Below the pieces are notes generated by a model, which made no database searches, was not told where the DNA came from, and was given only the letters and a program-made list of their open reading frames with translations. From Sphaerochaeta sp032144095 (GTDB taxonomy: Bacteria; Spirochaetota; Spirochaetia; Sphaerochaetales; Sphaerochaetaceae), in assembly GCF_032144095.1 (NCBI RefSeq), contig NZ_JAVSNJ010000003.1, forward strand, positions 1 to 64,000: 64,000 nt of DNA, written 5' to 3'. Positions 1 through 8,920 of the stretch are shown piece by piece. How positions within the stretch are numbered: position 1 is the stretch's first letter; each line of letters opens with the position of its first letter. Made by a program: the position numbers and the translations under genes.

Positions 1-65
1 AAAATTATTCACCAAAACAACATGGAAACGGTATAGTCCCGTATGGAATGGGTTGTATTGTTGTA

Positions 66-1049
66 TCAGGCCCTGGTTTCCTCGCTTCTGTCAGTTGCAG
101 GTGGAGGTGGGGGGCTAATTGTATCTATTTCTGCCTTCAGTTGCTCGTCGATCGTAATGTCTATTGATGCAAGAGAGGATTGTAGCTGGCTTGGATTTGC
201 CGCTCCCAGGATTGGAGCCGTAATGGCAGGATTTGACGCTACCCAGGCTACCGCCAGGCTAGCAGGTTCTACTCCACGTTCCTTGGCCAGGCGTGTGAAC
301 TCTGTAGCCAGGTGCAGGTAAAATTCGCCATCATATCGTTTCTGGTAGGTCTTGTTCTCGACCAGGCGTCCAGCAGAGGCTTTGATGTCCGATCCATAAC
401 GGCCTGTCAACAATCCTCCTCCCAGCGGGCTGTAGCTGAATACCCCAAGGTTCTCCGCCTTGGCAAGAGGGAGCAGTTCAACCTCTGACTGCCGTTTTGC
501 AATGTTGTACATGGGTTGGAGGCAATGGATGGAGGTGAGGCCCTTGAGCTCCCCGATGCCCAGCATGCGGGCAACCTGCCAGGCAGCAAAGTTGCTGACA
601 CCCACTGAGAGCACTTTCCCTTGGGAGATGAAGTCGTCGAGGGTCCTGAGCACCTCCTCCATGGGGGTAAGAGGATCGTAATGGTGGATGAAGTAGACAT
701 CCAGGTAGTCGGTCCTCAACCTTCTGAGGCTGTCATGTAGGGATTGGGTCAGGTGCTTGCGTGAACTTCCTCTCCCATTCGGGCCATCGGCCATGAGAGA
801 GCCCCCTTTCGAGGTGATGACCACATTGTGCCTCTCCTCCTGGATGAACTCGCCCAGATACTCCTCTGCAACCCCTTTCTGGTAGACATTGGCACAGTCG
901 AAGAAGTTGATGCCTGCGTCTCGGCACTGCTGATACATCTCCTTGGAAGTAGTCTTGTCAGCCCTCCCTCCAAAGGACATGGTCCCAAAACAGAGCTCTG
1001 ATACCTGTATCCCTGTTTTTCCTAGTGTCTTGTAGTGCATCTGTCCCAT
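66..1049 (-). CDS. Aldo/keto reductase
   Basis: This 327-residue NADP-dependent aldo/keto reductase has the (alpha/beta)8 family motifs in order: GTMSFGG near the N-terminus, the catalytic Asp and Tyr in FFDCANVYQKG, Lys in VITSKGG and His in YFIHHYDP. The C-terminal part (SNPAITAPILGAANPSQLQ) is the cofactor-binding end of the AKR11/YhdN-like group. The ATG at 1049 is chosen because AAGGAG lies just upstream; the frame is open to 1184 but has no ribosome site there. It is the last gene of the xyloside transport and hydrolysis cluster, 127 bp after the alpha-xylosidase, so it may act on a released sugar or aldehyde. The substrate cannot be read from the sequence. Confidence 0.9.
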   Translation of the reverse strand: MGQMHYKTLGKTGIQVSELCFGTMSFGGRADKTTSKEMYQQCRDAGINFFDCANVYQKGVAEEYLGEFIQEERHNVVITSKGGSLMADGPNGRGSSRKHLTQSLHDSLRRLRTDYLDVYFIHHYDPLTPMEEVLRTLDDFISQGKVLSVGVSNFAAWQVARMLGIGELKGLTSIHCLQPMYNIAKRQSEVELLPLAKAENLGVFSYSPLGGGLLTGRYGSDIKASAGRLVENKTYQKRYDGEFYLHLATEFTRLAKERGVEPASLAVAWVASNPAITAPILGAANPSQLQSSLASIDITIDEQLKAEIDTISPPPPPATDRSEETRA

Positions 1050-1134
1050 CGTGTTGCTCCTTGTCTGCATAGGTGGGGGTAGTATACTACAAAATGAATT
1101 CTGAATAGTGGGAATCTTTTCCAGAATGCGACGA

Positions 1135-1168
1135 CACCTCCTCCACCTGTTTTGCGGTGGAAGAGGTG
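1135..1168 (-). other. Intercistronic hairpin
   Basis: Arms of 13 bases (1135-1147 and 1156-1168) are complementary except for one position, with an 8-base loop. It lies between the alpha-xylosidase stop and the aldo/keto reductase start. No U-run follows on the minus strand, so it is more likely an mRNA stabiliser or weak terminator than a full terminator. A 12-bp palindrome GTAGTATACTAC at 1079-1090 contains a -10-like TATACT and could give the reductase its own promoter. Confidence 0.4.
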
Positions 1169-1176
1169 CTTTGGCA

Positions 1177-3492
1177 TTATTCAATAATTTCTATTGCCGT
1201 ACTCCCTTTTGGGATTGCGACAAGGATCCCGTTGGTAGTGGCAGAAAAGGTTCCAGCACTTGTGCTCTCTATGGTGGATAGGGATCGGAACAGTATGTTC
1301 CAAGGCTTCCTGGTTCCTGTATAACGGACGCTATACCCTCGCTCTGTTTTTTCTATCGTGAAGGATGCATCTACTTCGCCTTGAGCATTGAAGACCTGTG
1401 AAGAAGCAACTGAATTGAGGGTGAATACGTGGAACGTGACCCCGTCAGCGTAGTCATAATCGGGCCTTTGGTTGTTGGAGCCAACGGCCAGAACACTATT
1501 TTCCCTTACCATGAGAGGAAGGGTAAAGTACCCATGTCTTTCCCGTACCCATTTCCCTCCATTGACTGGTTCTCCAGTCAGGAAATTGGTCCATCGCCCT
1601 TGAGGTAGGTAGTAGGATACCTCTCCTGTATTCGAGAATATCGGGGCGACCAACAAGGTATCCCCCAACATATACTGACGGTCGACATAGGGACAGGAAG
1701 GGTCATCGGAAAATTCAAGTATCATAGGCCTCATCAAAGGAATTCCTGTTTGATGGGTGATGCAGGATTGGGCAAAAATATAGGGCATGAGGGAAGATTT
1801 CAGTTCAACATAATGCTTGAGTACCAAGCTCGCCTCCTCATCATAATTCCAAGGTACCCTATATGATTCATTGCCATGGAGACGGCTGTGCGAGGAGAGG
1901 AGCCCAAAAGCTACCCATCGCTTAAACAGGTCAGGCGTTGCCGTCAGTTCGAATCCCCCGATATCATGGCTCCAGAACCCGAATCCTGAACACGATAGGG
2001 AAAGCCCTCCTCTCAAGCTTTCTGCCATTGATTCATAGGTTGCAGAGCAATCGCCACCCCAGTGAACTGGGAATTGTTGCCCTCCTGCCGTTGCCGATCG
2101 TGCAAATACGACTGCTTCATGTTTGCCTCTCGCCTTTTCAAGGAGCTCGAATACCGACTGGTTATACAGTTGGGTATAGTAGTTATGCATCTTGATTGCA
2201 TCTGAATGGTCATAATAGACAACATTGGTTGGAATCCTTTCACCAAAATCTGTCTTGAAGGTATCGACGCCCATATCGAGCAGCACCTGTAATTTCGCCT
2301 GGTACCATGAAACAGCCTGGGGATTGGTAAAGTCAACAAGGGCCATCCCTGCTTGCCATCTGTCCCACTGCCAAACATTGCCCTCCGGTGTAAGGACCAG
2401 ATACCCGTTTTTCATCCCTTCATCAAACAACCTGGATTTCTGGGCGATATAGGGGTTGATCCAAACACAGATGTGCAGCCCCTTTGCCTTGAGGCGGGAT
2501 AGCATGCCAACCGGGTCAGGGAACTTGTCTTCGTCCCACGTGAAATCAACCCACTGGTATTCTTTCATCCAGAAACAGTCGAAATGAAATACGTGCAAGG
2601 GGATCTTCCGTTCCTGCATGCCATCCACAAAGGAATTGACGGTTTTTTCATCATAGTCGGTGGTAAAAGAGGTTGTAAGCCATAACCCAAAGGACCAAGG
2701 TGGAGGGAGAGCGGGCTTGCCCGTAAGGCTGGTATAGTTTACCAGCACCTCTTTCAAGGTTTCTCCTGATATGATGTAATACTCCAGTATTTCTCCAGGA
2801 ACCGAAAACTGTACTGTGGTGACAACCTCGGATGCAACTTCTATCGACACCTTCCCCGGGTCTGCTATGAAAACCCCATATCCAGCGCTGCTCAGGTAAA
2901 AAGGGATGTTCTTATATGCCTGTTCGCTGCTGGTTCCGCCATCCTCATTCCAGATATCGACGGCCTGTCCGTTCTTGACAAAAGCTGTAAACCGTTCGCC
3001 CAGGCCATAGATGGTTTCACCAACCCCCAAGGATAGGTGCTCACTCATGTAGACACTCCCATCTGACCTGGTTATATGGCCGGAGAGCCTTTGCACAATT
3101 GAGGTAAGTTTTTTGTCTCCCCTGAAAAAAGCCATTTCACCGGTGGAGCCTTTTCCGACTGCTACCCGTAGGTCCCCATGTTCCAATTCAAGGGAAGCAG
3201 CAGTTTCCTTGGTCACAGGGGTTGTGGACCCATCGTTATGGATGGAGAAAGCAGGGCCTGTTGGGCGACGGCCTTTGAACCTATAGGAGGTAACGTGTAG
3301 TACGTCCTTGGCAGGGGAAGAAAATTCCGTAGTGATCAAGGGTGCATTAAGCGTATCGCCACGGTGCAGTGTTTTCTTCATGCTCGAATATACGGTAATC
3401 TGAGCATCTGTCATCTTGATGTCCCGAGTTTCTGCTCGGTTTATCAGGGAAGTCCCTTTTTGTATGCCCCAGTACCCATCTCTGAATTTCAT
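1177..3492 (-). CDS. yicI: Alpha-xylosidase, glycoside hydrolase family 31
   Basis: This cytoplasmic exo-hydrolase releases alpha-linked xylose, for example from isoprimeverose or xyloglucan fragments. At 771 residues it matches E. coli YicI (about 772). The GH31 nucleophile motif KTDFGERIP lies near residue 415, and the acid/base region is HWGGDCSATYESMAESLRGG followed by GFGFWSHDIGGF. These match YicI rather than alpha-glucosidases. There is no signal peptide, so the substrate must be imported, which fits the three ABC genes immediately upstream. The start at 3492 follows TTGGAGA; an in-frame extension to 3621 lacks a ribosome site and runs into the permease gene. Confidence 0.95.
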   Translation of the reverse strand: MKFRDGYWGIQKGTSLINRAETRDIKMTDAQITVYSSMKKTLHRGDTLNAPLITTEFSSPAKDVLHVTSYRFKGRRPTGPAFSIHNDGSTTPVTKETAASLELEHGDLRVAVGKGSTGEMAFFRGDKKLTSIVQRLSGHITRSDGSVYMSEHLSLGVGETIYGLGERFTAFVKNGQAVDIWNEDGGTSSEQAYKNIPFYLSSAGYGVFIADPGKVSIEVASEVVTTVQFSVPGEILEYYIISGETLKEVLVNYTSLTGKPALPPPWSFGLWLTTSFTTDYDEKTVNSFVDGMQERKIPLHVFHFDCFWMKEYQWVDFTWDEDKFPDPVGMLSRLKAKGLHICVWINPYIAQKSRLFDEGMKNGYLVLTPEGNVWQWDRWQAGMALVDFTNPQAVSWYQAKLQVLLDMGVDTFKTDFGERIPTNVVYYDHSDAIKMHNYYTQLYNQSVFELLEKARGKHEAVVFARSATAGGQQFPVHWGGDCSATYESMAESLRGGLSLSCSGFGFWSHDIGGFELTATPDLFKRWVAFGLLSSHSRLHGNESYRVPWNYDEEASLVLKHYVELKSSLMPYIFAQSCITHQTGIPLMRPMILEFSDDPSCPYVDRQYMLGDTLLVAPIFSNTGEVSYYLPQGRWTNFLTGEPVNGGKWVRERHGYFTLPLMVRENSVLAVGSNNQRPDYDYADGVTFHVFTLNSVASSQVFNAQGEVDASFTIEKTERGYSVRYTGTRKPWNILFRSLSTIESTSAGTFSATTNGILVAIPKGSTAIEIIE

Positions 3493-3506
3493 TGTGTATT
3501 CTCCAA

Positions 3507-4337
3507 TCAGGTTTTGACTGCACCTGCAGTCATCCCTTTTATAATGTGTTTTTGCAGACTCAGGTATAACAGGATAGCTGGAGCAAGGGTAAGCAAGACA
3601 CCGGCCATCGCAAAATTCCAATCGATCTTATACATCCCAAAGAAATTATAGGTTGCCAACTGTAAGGTAAGAGCCTTTTTCGAGCCACTGAGGACCAGGA
3701 GAGGCAGGAGAAAGTCGTTCCACATCCACATGGCATTGATGACAATTACCGAAACGGTCACCGGCTGCAACAAGGGGAAGATGACCTGAGCGAAAGCTCG
3801 AATAGGGGAGGCTCCGTCAATGAGTGCGCAATCATCCAGTTCCTGGGGAACCGATTTGACAAATCCATGGTACAGGAATAAGGCAAGGGGGGTGCCGAGA
3901 CCCCAATACAGAACGCCCAACCCTATTGGGGAACCGGTCAAGGAGAGTGATTTGGCAATTTTGACAAGGGCTATCATAAATGAATGGAATGGGATCATCA
4001 TTGGTGCAATCATGACCATGAACACCACCCAACTGTAGCGGGTCTTTGTCCTGGAGAGCTTGAACCCTGCAAGAGAGCTCAAGGTCACAACCCCAACGAC
4101 CCCGATGCTTGTAGCAATAAACGTGTTTAGGAAGTAACGGGGATATTGCATGATGGCAAATGCTTTGACAAAATTGCTGAGGTTCAAGGATGAGGGCAGG
4201 GATATCACGTTTGACGTTATTTCGCTGAATGTCTTGAATGAGTTGATGATCACAAGAAAAAGCGGGTAGAGGTACAGGATTGCGATCAAGGCCGTGACGG
4301 CAGTCAATGCAAGAGATGCTGGTGTTCTCTTTTTCAT
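3507..4337 (-). CDS. Carbohydrate ABC transporter permease, MalG type
   Basis: This 276-residue inner-membrane permease has six predicted hydrophobic segments, the first at residues 10-32. The EAA loop that contacts the ATPase reads ELDDCALIDGASPIRAFAQV. It is the second permease of a CUT1 importer and overlaps the upstream permease stop by 4 bp (ATGA), so the two are translationally coupled. No ATPase gene lies in this operon; CUT1 importers often share a MsmK/UgpC-type ATPase encoded elsewhere. The alpha-xylosidase starts 14 bp downstream, pointing to an alpha-xyloside or xyloglucan oligosaccharide as cargo (inference). Confidence 0.93.
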   Translation of the reverse strand: MKKRTPASLALTAVTALIAILYLYPLFLVIINSFKTFSEITSNVISLPSSLNLSNFVKAFAIMQYPRYFLNTFIATSIGVVGVVTLSSLAGFKLSRTKTRYSWVVFMVMIAPMMIPFHSFMIALVKIAKSLSLTGSPIGLGVLYWGLGTPLALFLYHGFVKSVPQELDDCALIDGASPIRAFAQVIFPLLQPVTVSVIVINAMWMWNDFLLPLLVLSGSKKALTLQLATYNFFGMYKIDWNFAMAGVLLTLAPAILLYLSLQKHIIKGMTAGAVKT

Positions 4338-5224
4338 ACCTCCACCTCCATCTGCTTGAACATTCTTACCTGGAAAAATGTCAGTACCAAAATCAACAGG
4401 AAGAGGATTACCGATTTTGCAGTGCCATAGCCAAACCGGTTGATGACAAAGGCCGTGCGATAGATGTCCAGTGCAATCGTGGTGGTGGCACTGCCAGGCC
4501 CACCACTGGTGAGGCTGAATATTACATCAAACGCTTTCAGCCCATTGGAAAGGGAGTGAAATACTGCTACGGTAACTGAGGGCATTATTATCGGAAGGGT
4601 GATCTTGAAAAACCTGGCAAATGGATTGGCACCATCTATCATGGAAGCTTCAATAAGGTCTTTGGGTACTGTCTGTAGTCCAGCAATGTAGACGACGAGA
4701 TAGAACCCAAGAGAATGCCACACTGAGACGATCACGACACTGAATAGGACCAAATGGGTATCGCCAAGCCAGCTGAGCATGAACACTGGCAACCCTGTCG
4801 CTGCAAAGAAGGAATCAAAGGCATTGCCATAGATGAAGCGCCAAATGTAGCCAATGATTATCAGGCTTATGATATTGGGTACGTAGAATGCCGCCCTAAG
4901 GAAATTTTTTCCTGCAATGTCACTATCAAGGATAACCGCAAGCAATAGCGCCAATACGTTGGTGATTATCACCGTGAAGAAGGTAAGCGTAATGGTGAAC
5001 CACAAGGCTTTAAGCATCGCAGGATCATCCGTCAGTGCTTCGATGTAGTTTGCAAAACCGATGAATACCGGCACCTTGTCGAGGCCATTCCATTTGGTGA
5101 ATGAATACAGGATGCTCATGAGAAATGGCAGTTCAACAGATAAGAGGATTGCCAGGAAAGCAGGAAGGGTGAATCCTATAAATACTCCCGCCTTATTCAG
5201 TTTCTTTTTGGAGAGACTTGTCAT
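4334..5224 (-). CDS. Carbohydrate ABC transporter permease, MalF type
   Basis: This 296-residue CUT1 permease has an N-terminal membrane segment (about residues 12-36) and further helices around residues 75-105, 110-130, 155-180 and 265-285. The EAA motif reads DLIEASMIDGANPFARFFKI. It pairs with the MalG-type permease directly downstream and with the binding protein upstream. A perfect 11-bp hairpin separates it from the binding-protein gene, which probably lowers permease expression relative to the binding protein. Confidence 0.93.
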   Translation of the reverse strand: MTSLSKKKLNKAGVFIGFTLPAFLAILLSVELPFLMSILYSFTKWNGLDKVPVFIGFANYIEALTDDPAMLKALWFTITLTFFTVIITNVLALLLAVILDSDIAGKNFLRAAFYVPNIISLIIIGYIWRFIYGNAFDSFFAATGLPVFMLSWLGDTHLVLFSVVIVSVWHSLGFYLVVYIAGLQTVPKDLIEASMIDGANPFARFFKITLPIIMPSVTVAVFHSLSNGLKAFDVIFSLTSGGPGSATTTIALDIYRTAFVINRFGYGTAKSVILFLLILVLTFFQVRMFKQMEVEV

Positions 5225-5240
5225 AATTTTGAATTCCTAA

Positions 5241-5267
5241 AACCGGAGAACTGAATGTTCTCCGGTT
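5241..5267 (-). terminator. Attenuating hairpin between binding protein and permease
   Basis: AACCGGAGAAC and GTTCTCCGGTT form a perfect 11-bp stem with a 5-base loop, and on the minus strand the stem runs into UUUU. It sits in the 65-bp gap after the binding-protein gene. Such partial terminators commonly raise binding protein over permease; that role is inferred from position. Confidence 0.6.
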
Positions 5268-5289
5268 GTTTCAAGCGTTGCCAGAGTGT

Positions 5290-6549
5290 TTACTGTAAAG
5301 CTTTTGCAATTTTGGAATAGGCGGCGTCAAGTGCATCCAGTGTCTGGGCCCTATTGGTTTGGCCTGCACAATAGCCTTGCAGAATTGAGCCAAGCTGCTG
5401 TTCGGTTCCAGTAGGCCACATCTGGTAGAACCATGGATATCCAGGAACACCTGCACCAAGTTGTCCTACTGTCTCGACAGCTATCTGTGAGTCAGGTGCA
5501 CCTGCTCCCTTGATAGGGGACATCTGCTTGATCTTGGTAGGGATCCAATTCTTTCCATATTCACTTGTTGTGAGCCATTTTAGCCAATCAAGTGCTGCAG
5601 ATAGGTTTTTCCCATCCTTGGCAATCCTGATGGTTTGGTTGGAGTCAAACATGATTCCCGCAGCTGCGGCATTTTGGCCGGCAGGTCCTACCAAAAATCC
5701 AATCTCAACCTCAGGGTTTGTCTTGCGGATTGTATCTTCCGCCCAGTTTCCCTGATGGATGATACCGACCTTACCGGTTGCAAGAGACGATGTCTGGTCA
5801 TTGAAGTCAGACTCATTGGGTTTTGGTCCGCCGTAGGCTTTGATGAGGTCCAGCAAGTCGAAAACCTGGCTCATCTCCTTGATATCCTTGAATTTCAGGG
5901 ACCCATCGTTTAGGCTGGCAACAAATTTCTCATACCCACCATAGTTCCCGATTGAAGGGGCGAGTGCTTGCCAAGCGGTTTGTGGCAGTACCCAGAACTC
6001 CTTGAATCCTGTAGCAAAGGGCTGGATGCCTTTTGCCTGCAGTTTCTTGGCAACATCCTCAAATTCTTTCAAAGTCTTTGGCAATACAGTGATACCTGCA
6101 TCTTTAAACACTTTTTTGTTGTAGATAAATGAGTGTGATTGCACCAGGAACGGATAGCCTAGCACTCTTCCATTGACAGTCACCCCTTGCAGGGCAGAGG
6201 GTTCGATCTGGGAGATGAATGACTCGTTGGTCAGATCATACACATAGTCCTTGTATGTTGAGTTGTCAGCGTAGGCGCTGCTCATGAATACATCAGGGAC
6301 ATCGCCTGTGTTGATTCGGCTTGTCAGGACAGACCGGTAGTCTGTCTGTAGAACTGTAATTTCCAGTTTGACTCCAGTCTCCTTAAAATATGCTGATACC
6401 ATATCATCATATTGTTCAGATAGTTCTGGGCTATAGAACATTACATCCAGAGTAACGGGTTTTGTGGTGCTTGTTTCCTTGGCTCCATTTGAAAACAGAG
6501 GTGGAACTAAGAGAAGCATGACGCTCAGTACCAATAATGCCTTTTTCAT
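5290..6549 (-). CDS. ABC transporter sugar-binding protein, family 1
   Basis: This 419-residue secreted binding protein feeds the two permeases downstream. Residues 1-20 are a signal peptide (basic start, hydrophobic core, cleavage near LFSNG). There is no lipobox cysteine. The mature end GAKETSTTKPVTLDVMFYSP and later motifs such as TGDVPDVFMSSAYADNS and the C-terminal WP-type region fit the MalE/SBP1 fold. The start at 6549 follows AAGGAGG. The gene lies immediately behind a promoter whose -10 box sits in a LacI-type operator, so it is probably induced by its own sugar. Cargo is inferred to be an alpha-xyloside because of the yicI neighbour. Confidence 0.93.
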   Translation of the reverse strand: MKKALLVLSVMLLLVPPLFSNGAKETSTTKPVTLDVMFYSPELSEQYDDMVSAYFKETGVKLEITVLQTDYRSVLTSRINTGDVPDVFMSSAYADNSTYKDYVYDLTNESFISQIEPSALQGVTVNGRVLGYPFLVQSHSFIYNKKVFKDAGITVLPKTLKEFEDVAKKLQAKGIQPFATGFKEFWVLPQTAWQALAPSIGNYGGYEKFVASLNDGSLKFKDIKEMSQVFDLLDLIKAYGGPKPNESDFNDQTSSLATGKVGIIHQGNWAEDTIRKTNPEVEIGFLVGPAGQNAAAAGIMFDSNQTIRIAKDGKNLSAALDWLKWLTTSEYGKNWIPTKIKQMSPIKGAGAPDSQIAVETVGQLGAGVPGYPWFYQMWPTGTEQQLGSILQGYCAGQTNRAQTLDALDAAYSKIAKALQ

Positions 6550-6565
6550 GTAAGACCTCCTTAAA

Positions 6566-6582
6566 TGTGTAGAGACTACACA
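6566..6582. promoter_or_regulatory. Inverted repeat in the 5' leader of the xyloside operon
   Basis: TGTGTAG and CTACACA are separated by AGA. The repeat lies between the -10 box and the ribosome site of the binding-protein gene. It could be a second regulator site or a short RNA hairpin; nothing in the sequence decides. Confidence 0.4.
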
Positions 6583-6594
6583 ATCTTACCAATA

Positions 6595-6614
6595 TATGTT
6601 ATACGTATAACATA
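6595..6614. promoter_or_regulatory. LacI-family operator, perfect 20-bp palindrome
   Basis: TATGTTATACGTATAACATA is a perfect palindrome with a central CG, as is usual for LacI/GalR operators. It covers the -10 box of the minus-strand promoter and lies about 110 bp upstream of the divergent LacI-type gene, which is its probable ligand. Confidence 0.75.
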
Positions 6615-6632
6615 CAAAATGGCGGTTGTCAA
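6604..6632 (-). promoter_or_regulatory. Sigma-70 promoter of the xyloside operon
   Basis: On the minus strand TTGACA (6632-6627) is followed by 17 bases and TATACG (6609-6604). The -10 hexamer lies inside the 20-bp palindrome, so a bound repressor would block RNA polymerase directly. Confidence 0.7.
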
Positions 6633-6727
6633 TTTATGATTTTCATACTTTGATTTTCCCGACCCGTAATATTGAATTATAGGGAGATTCGAATTAGATT
6701 ACGACATTGGAAGACAAAGGAAGAGGC

Positions 6728-7813
6728 ATGCGGACAACACAAAAAGATATTGCAAAAGAGTTAGGTATCTCATTGTTGACAGTTTCACGGGCATTGAATG
6801 GGACAGGGTATGTCTCTGCAGCCTTAAAGGAAAGGGTGCTCGCCTATGCCAAAGAGAAAAATTATGTGCCCCACAAGGCCTCGCAGGTCCTTGTAAGAAA
6901 TAAGATCCAGCGTCTTGCCCTATTTTCCTCAACCCTTCCAACCTACTTCTGGGACGATATCCGTAAGGGTATCGATATCGCAGGTGAACAGATTGTTCCT
7001 TTTGATTATGTTGTTAGCTACCACAATGTTGCAGAACACGATACTGAAGGGTATATCCGCCTCATCAAGGAGGAAATACAAATCGGCTTGGCTGCGGTTG
7101 GGTTTGTAAACCAGCGGAAGTACGATATGAAAAGGATCATCAACACCATCAAAGAAGCAAACATCCCCTATATAACATTTAATTCTGATGCTCCAAAAAG
7201 CGGAAGGCTCAGGTACATTGGTTCAAACTATGGATCTGGAGGGGCTCTGGTTGCTGATTTCATCGGTAGTACACTGCGGTTCGCAACTCAAAAAAGAGTA
7301 CTTGTTTTGCTGGTGGATGAGCATGAAAAGATCTATTCCCAAACTCCCGACATAAATGTTGAGCGGTTGGCAGGGTTTAGGAGCGTGATGGAAACCAAAT
7401 ATCCTATGGTAACGTATGAGGTGGTACATTTTTCAGCCACGCTCAATAAGCAGGAAGAGACAACAGAACTTGAACAGATCCTCCGTTCCTATCATGGTTC
7501 AGTTGAAGCCGTATACCTTATCCCTGCTTTTAATACCATGTTCCTTAAGGCACTTAAGGCAACGGGGTATCGGAATGTCGTCACCATCCTCCATGATATC
7601 GATGCAAATATTTCAGCATACCTGCAAGATGGAACCCTCACGGCTGCTGTATACCAAAATCCAGCCTTGCAGGGGTATTATGCGGTAAAGACATTGGAAG
7701 AAATTGTAGAAGCAAAAATAACCATACCTTTGCAAGATATTGAAATTGCCCATAACCTGGTTCTTTCTGAGAACATAGATATCCTGAATTCAACCCTTTT
7801 CAAGATTTACTGA
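6728..7813 (+). CDS. LacI-family transcriptional regulator
   Basis: This 361-residue repressor has a LacI helix-turn-helix at residues 1-60 (TTQKDIAKELGISLLTVSRALNG), including the YVPHKASQ hinge-proximal stretch. A periplasmic-binding-protein-like sugar domain follows. The ATG at 6728 follows AAGGAAG; a TTG at 6707 would add seven residues and has no ribosome site. It is divergent from the xyloside transport operon and is its likely local regulator. The effector domain is less typical than in GalR/LacI proper. Confidence 0.9.
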   Translation: MRTTQKDIAKELGISLLTVSRALNGTGYVSAALKERVLAYAKEKNYVPHKASQVLVRNKIQRLALFSSTLPTYFWDDIRKGIDIAGEQIVPFDYVVSYHNVAEHDTEGYIRLIKEEIQIGLAAVGFVNQRKYDMKRIINTIKEANIPYITFNSDAPKSGRLRYIGSNYGSGGALVADFIGSTLRFATQKRVLVLLVDEHEKIYSQTPDINVERLAGFRSVMETKYPMVTYEVVHFSATLNKQEETTELEQILRSYHGSVEAVYLIPAFNTMFLKALKATGYRNVVTILHDIDANISAYLQDGTLTAAVYQNPALQGYYAVKTLEEIVEAKITIPLQDIEIAHNLVLSENIDILNSTLFKIY

Positions 7814-7906
7814 TGGATGATTGGAAGATGTGCACCGTCGGCAATCTCCAATAAGAAAGGTTGTGGCTCGTAGGGATGAGCTTGCTGGAACTAGGATAGG
7901 AGAGTG

Positions 7907-8461
7907 TTAGTTGAATCTGTACCGAAGTCCTATTTTGGGAACCAGGTCAATGCCAAAGGCATCATGCAGGTTACTTGCCGTAGGGATGTAGTAAAGATTG
8001 TAGATGAATTCGATGGGGAGCGAGAAGTTTTGGAAAAAGAGTATTTCGACTCCAAAGCCTGCTCCCACAATGATCTTGGCAACATAGGGGTCTGCTGTCT
8101 GTGAATCAGAATCATAGGGGATCTCCCCTGTATGGGCCAATGAAAGACTCGCGTAGAGTTGGCCTCCTATGAATTTGTCAAAATCATTGCCATATATGGT
8201 CCTTTGGTAATCAAACGAGACCGTATAGGCCAATACCGACTCATACATGTGGTCTGGGTCATAGGTGATGCCCACAACCCCTTGCAATGCATTCTCCCCA
8301 AAACGCTGGTGGTACGAGAGACCCCAAATAGAGGGGCCTAGTTGCATTCCTATTCCATACGGGTACTTTTGGTAGGTGCTGGTTTCTGCATGAAGGGGCA
8401 CGCTACCAATGAAGGCCAAGAGCAATCCCATAGTGAGCAGTAGGTGGGGGTGGTTTTTCAT
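7907..8461 (-). CDS. Putative outer-membrane beta-barrel protein
   Basis: This 184-residue protein has a signal peptide (hydrophobic residues 7-20, cleavage near PLHAE). The mature part has alternating polar and aromatic strands (IGMQLGPSIWGLSYHQRF, AYTVSFDYQRTIYG) and ends in LRYRFN, a terminal-Phe-region signature common in outer-membrane barrels. Family and cargo are not recognised. A TTG at 8467 would add two residues. The ribosome site is weak. It is a single gene between the LacI-type regulator and the ChvE operon. Confidence 0.65.
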   Translation of the reverse strand: MKNHPHLLLTMGLLLAFIGSVPLHAETSTYQKYPYGIGMQLGPSIWGLSYHQRFGENALQGVVGITYDPDHMYESVLAYTVSFDYQRTIYGNDFDKFIGGQLYASLSLAHTGEIPYDSDSQTADPYVAKIIVGAGFGVEILFFQNFSLPIEFIYNLYYIPTASNLHDAFGIDLVPKIGLRYRFN

Positions 8462-8920
8462 GTGCAAAGTATAATTTGATACTAGTACAAGAACAAGGTC
8501 TTCCCCTATCGTTTGCCTCCTTTGGCAAGATGTGGTAACGGATATCCAGCAATGGAAAATGATGGGCTTACCTGCTCAATGGGGATTTTCTGTGTTTTTC
8601 CTTGTTTTTTTGAGGTTTTTCTGTTGTCCCTAGGACAAACGTCCTAGGGCAAGTCTAGGCATTTGGCTAGTGATGCACACCCCAAATGGGAAGTATCATC
8701 ACACTAAGAGTAGATTCGTCCGTATAAAAATATGGAGGAACCAGCTTGGCTGATAGTATACATAGTTTTTATCAAAATGTGGGAGATGGGAGTATACTAA
8801 AGACCATCGGGAGAATGTACTGGGACATAACAAAATAGGTGCATAATTTGTACATCCATCAGTGGCCGTTGCATGGTAGTTTCGTGTACATGAACGAAAT
8901 ATAAACGGAGGAGTTTGAAG
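8462..8920. other. Intergenic region upstream of chvE, with a palindrome
   Basis: No gene is supported here. The clearest element is an inverted repeat at 8628-8649 (CCCTAGGAC, loop AAAC, GTCCTAGGG), GC-rich and without a following T-run on either strand, so operator-like rather than a terminator. A -10-like TATACT at 8814-8819 is a weak candidate for the chvE promoter. The strong GGAGGAG ribosome site of chvE is at 8907-8913. Confidence 0.45.

Noticed and set aside
8628..8649. Rho-independent terminator
   Set aside because: The stem is good, but there is no T-run after it on either strand.
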